Below, piece by piece: positions 32,825 to 32,839 of a stretch of 32,839 bases of DNA (positions are counted from its first letter, which is position 1; every line of letters begins with the position of its first letter). Origin of the DNA: Glycomyces sp. L485 (GTDB taxonomy: Bacteria; Actinomycetota; Actinomycetes; Mycobacteriales; Micromonosporaceae); the NCBI RefSeq assembly GCF_022548875.1, contig NZ_JAKZEW010000044.1, positions 1 through 32,839 on the forward strand, read 5' to 3'. A model generated the notes under the pieces. That model had not been told where the DNA came from and did no database searches. It worked only from the letters and a program-made list of their open reading frames with translations. The translations under genes and the position numbers were made by a program.

Positions 32825-32839
32825 CGAGGTGGATGGTTG
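32821..32839 (+). CDS. Start of a gene running off the window
   Basis: ATG at 32821 with AAGGG (32808-32812) 8 nt upstream, overlapping the preceding frame as ATGA. Only six codons are visible (MTRWMV), so it cannot be identified. Confidence 0.3.

Overview
The window is high-G+C DNA from an actinomycete. It carries a type VII (ESX) secretion locus, a conservon-type kinase and roadblock pair, an Ehu-type ectoine importer, a GTP-type PEP carboxykinase and an Rv1086-like Z-prenyl synthase, and many genes start with GTG or TTG. A Glycomyces-like or other non-mycobacterial actinomycete would fit, but the genus cannot be fixed from the sequence alone.

Region 1 (1-16.5 kb) is the ESX locus. On the left is a lower-G+C cargo cassette: a 5'-interrupted WXG-like membrane-seeking protein, a lipoprotein, a small acidic protein and a WXG/PPE-like protein with a Gly-rich tail. 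A 21-bp hairpin separates it from mycP (mycosin, minus strand). Two bystander genes follow, a PRiA4_ORF3-domain protein and a membrane protein behind eccC. Then come eccC (three FtsK-type ATPase domains, minus) and, divergently, eccD, eccB and a QQPGYG-repeat membrane protein. No eccE and no short esxA/esxB pair is visible.

Region 2 (16.5-24 kb) holds a secreted SGNH esterase, an FCD-type GntR regulator divergent from ehuB-ehuC-ehuD-ehuA (ectoine-type ABC importer), and a KtrA/KtrB potassium uptake pair. Solute import and K+ uptake sit together, which suggests an osmoadaptation block.

Region 3 (24-32.2 kb) holds a nitrate-sensor-type CvnA kinase with CvnB but no CvnC or CvnD, then ctaD, pncA, a short-chain Z-isoprenyl diphosphate synthase whose frame runs on antisense through pncA, and pckG. 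The right edge (32.2-32.8 kb) is a lower-G+C spacer followed by very small genes, including a 41-residue single-span membrane protein with a perfect ribosome binding site.

The observations most worth a second look are the uppS-like/pncA antisense overlap, the composition break inside mycP, the reduced conservon, the palindromic operator between gntR and ehuB, and the small membrane proteins at 5392-5526 and 32532-32657.
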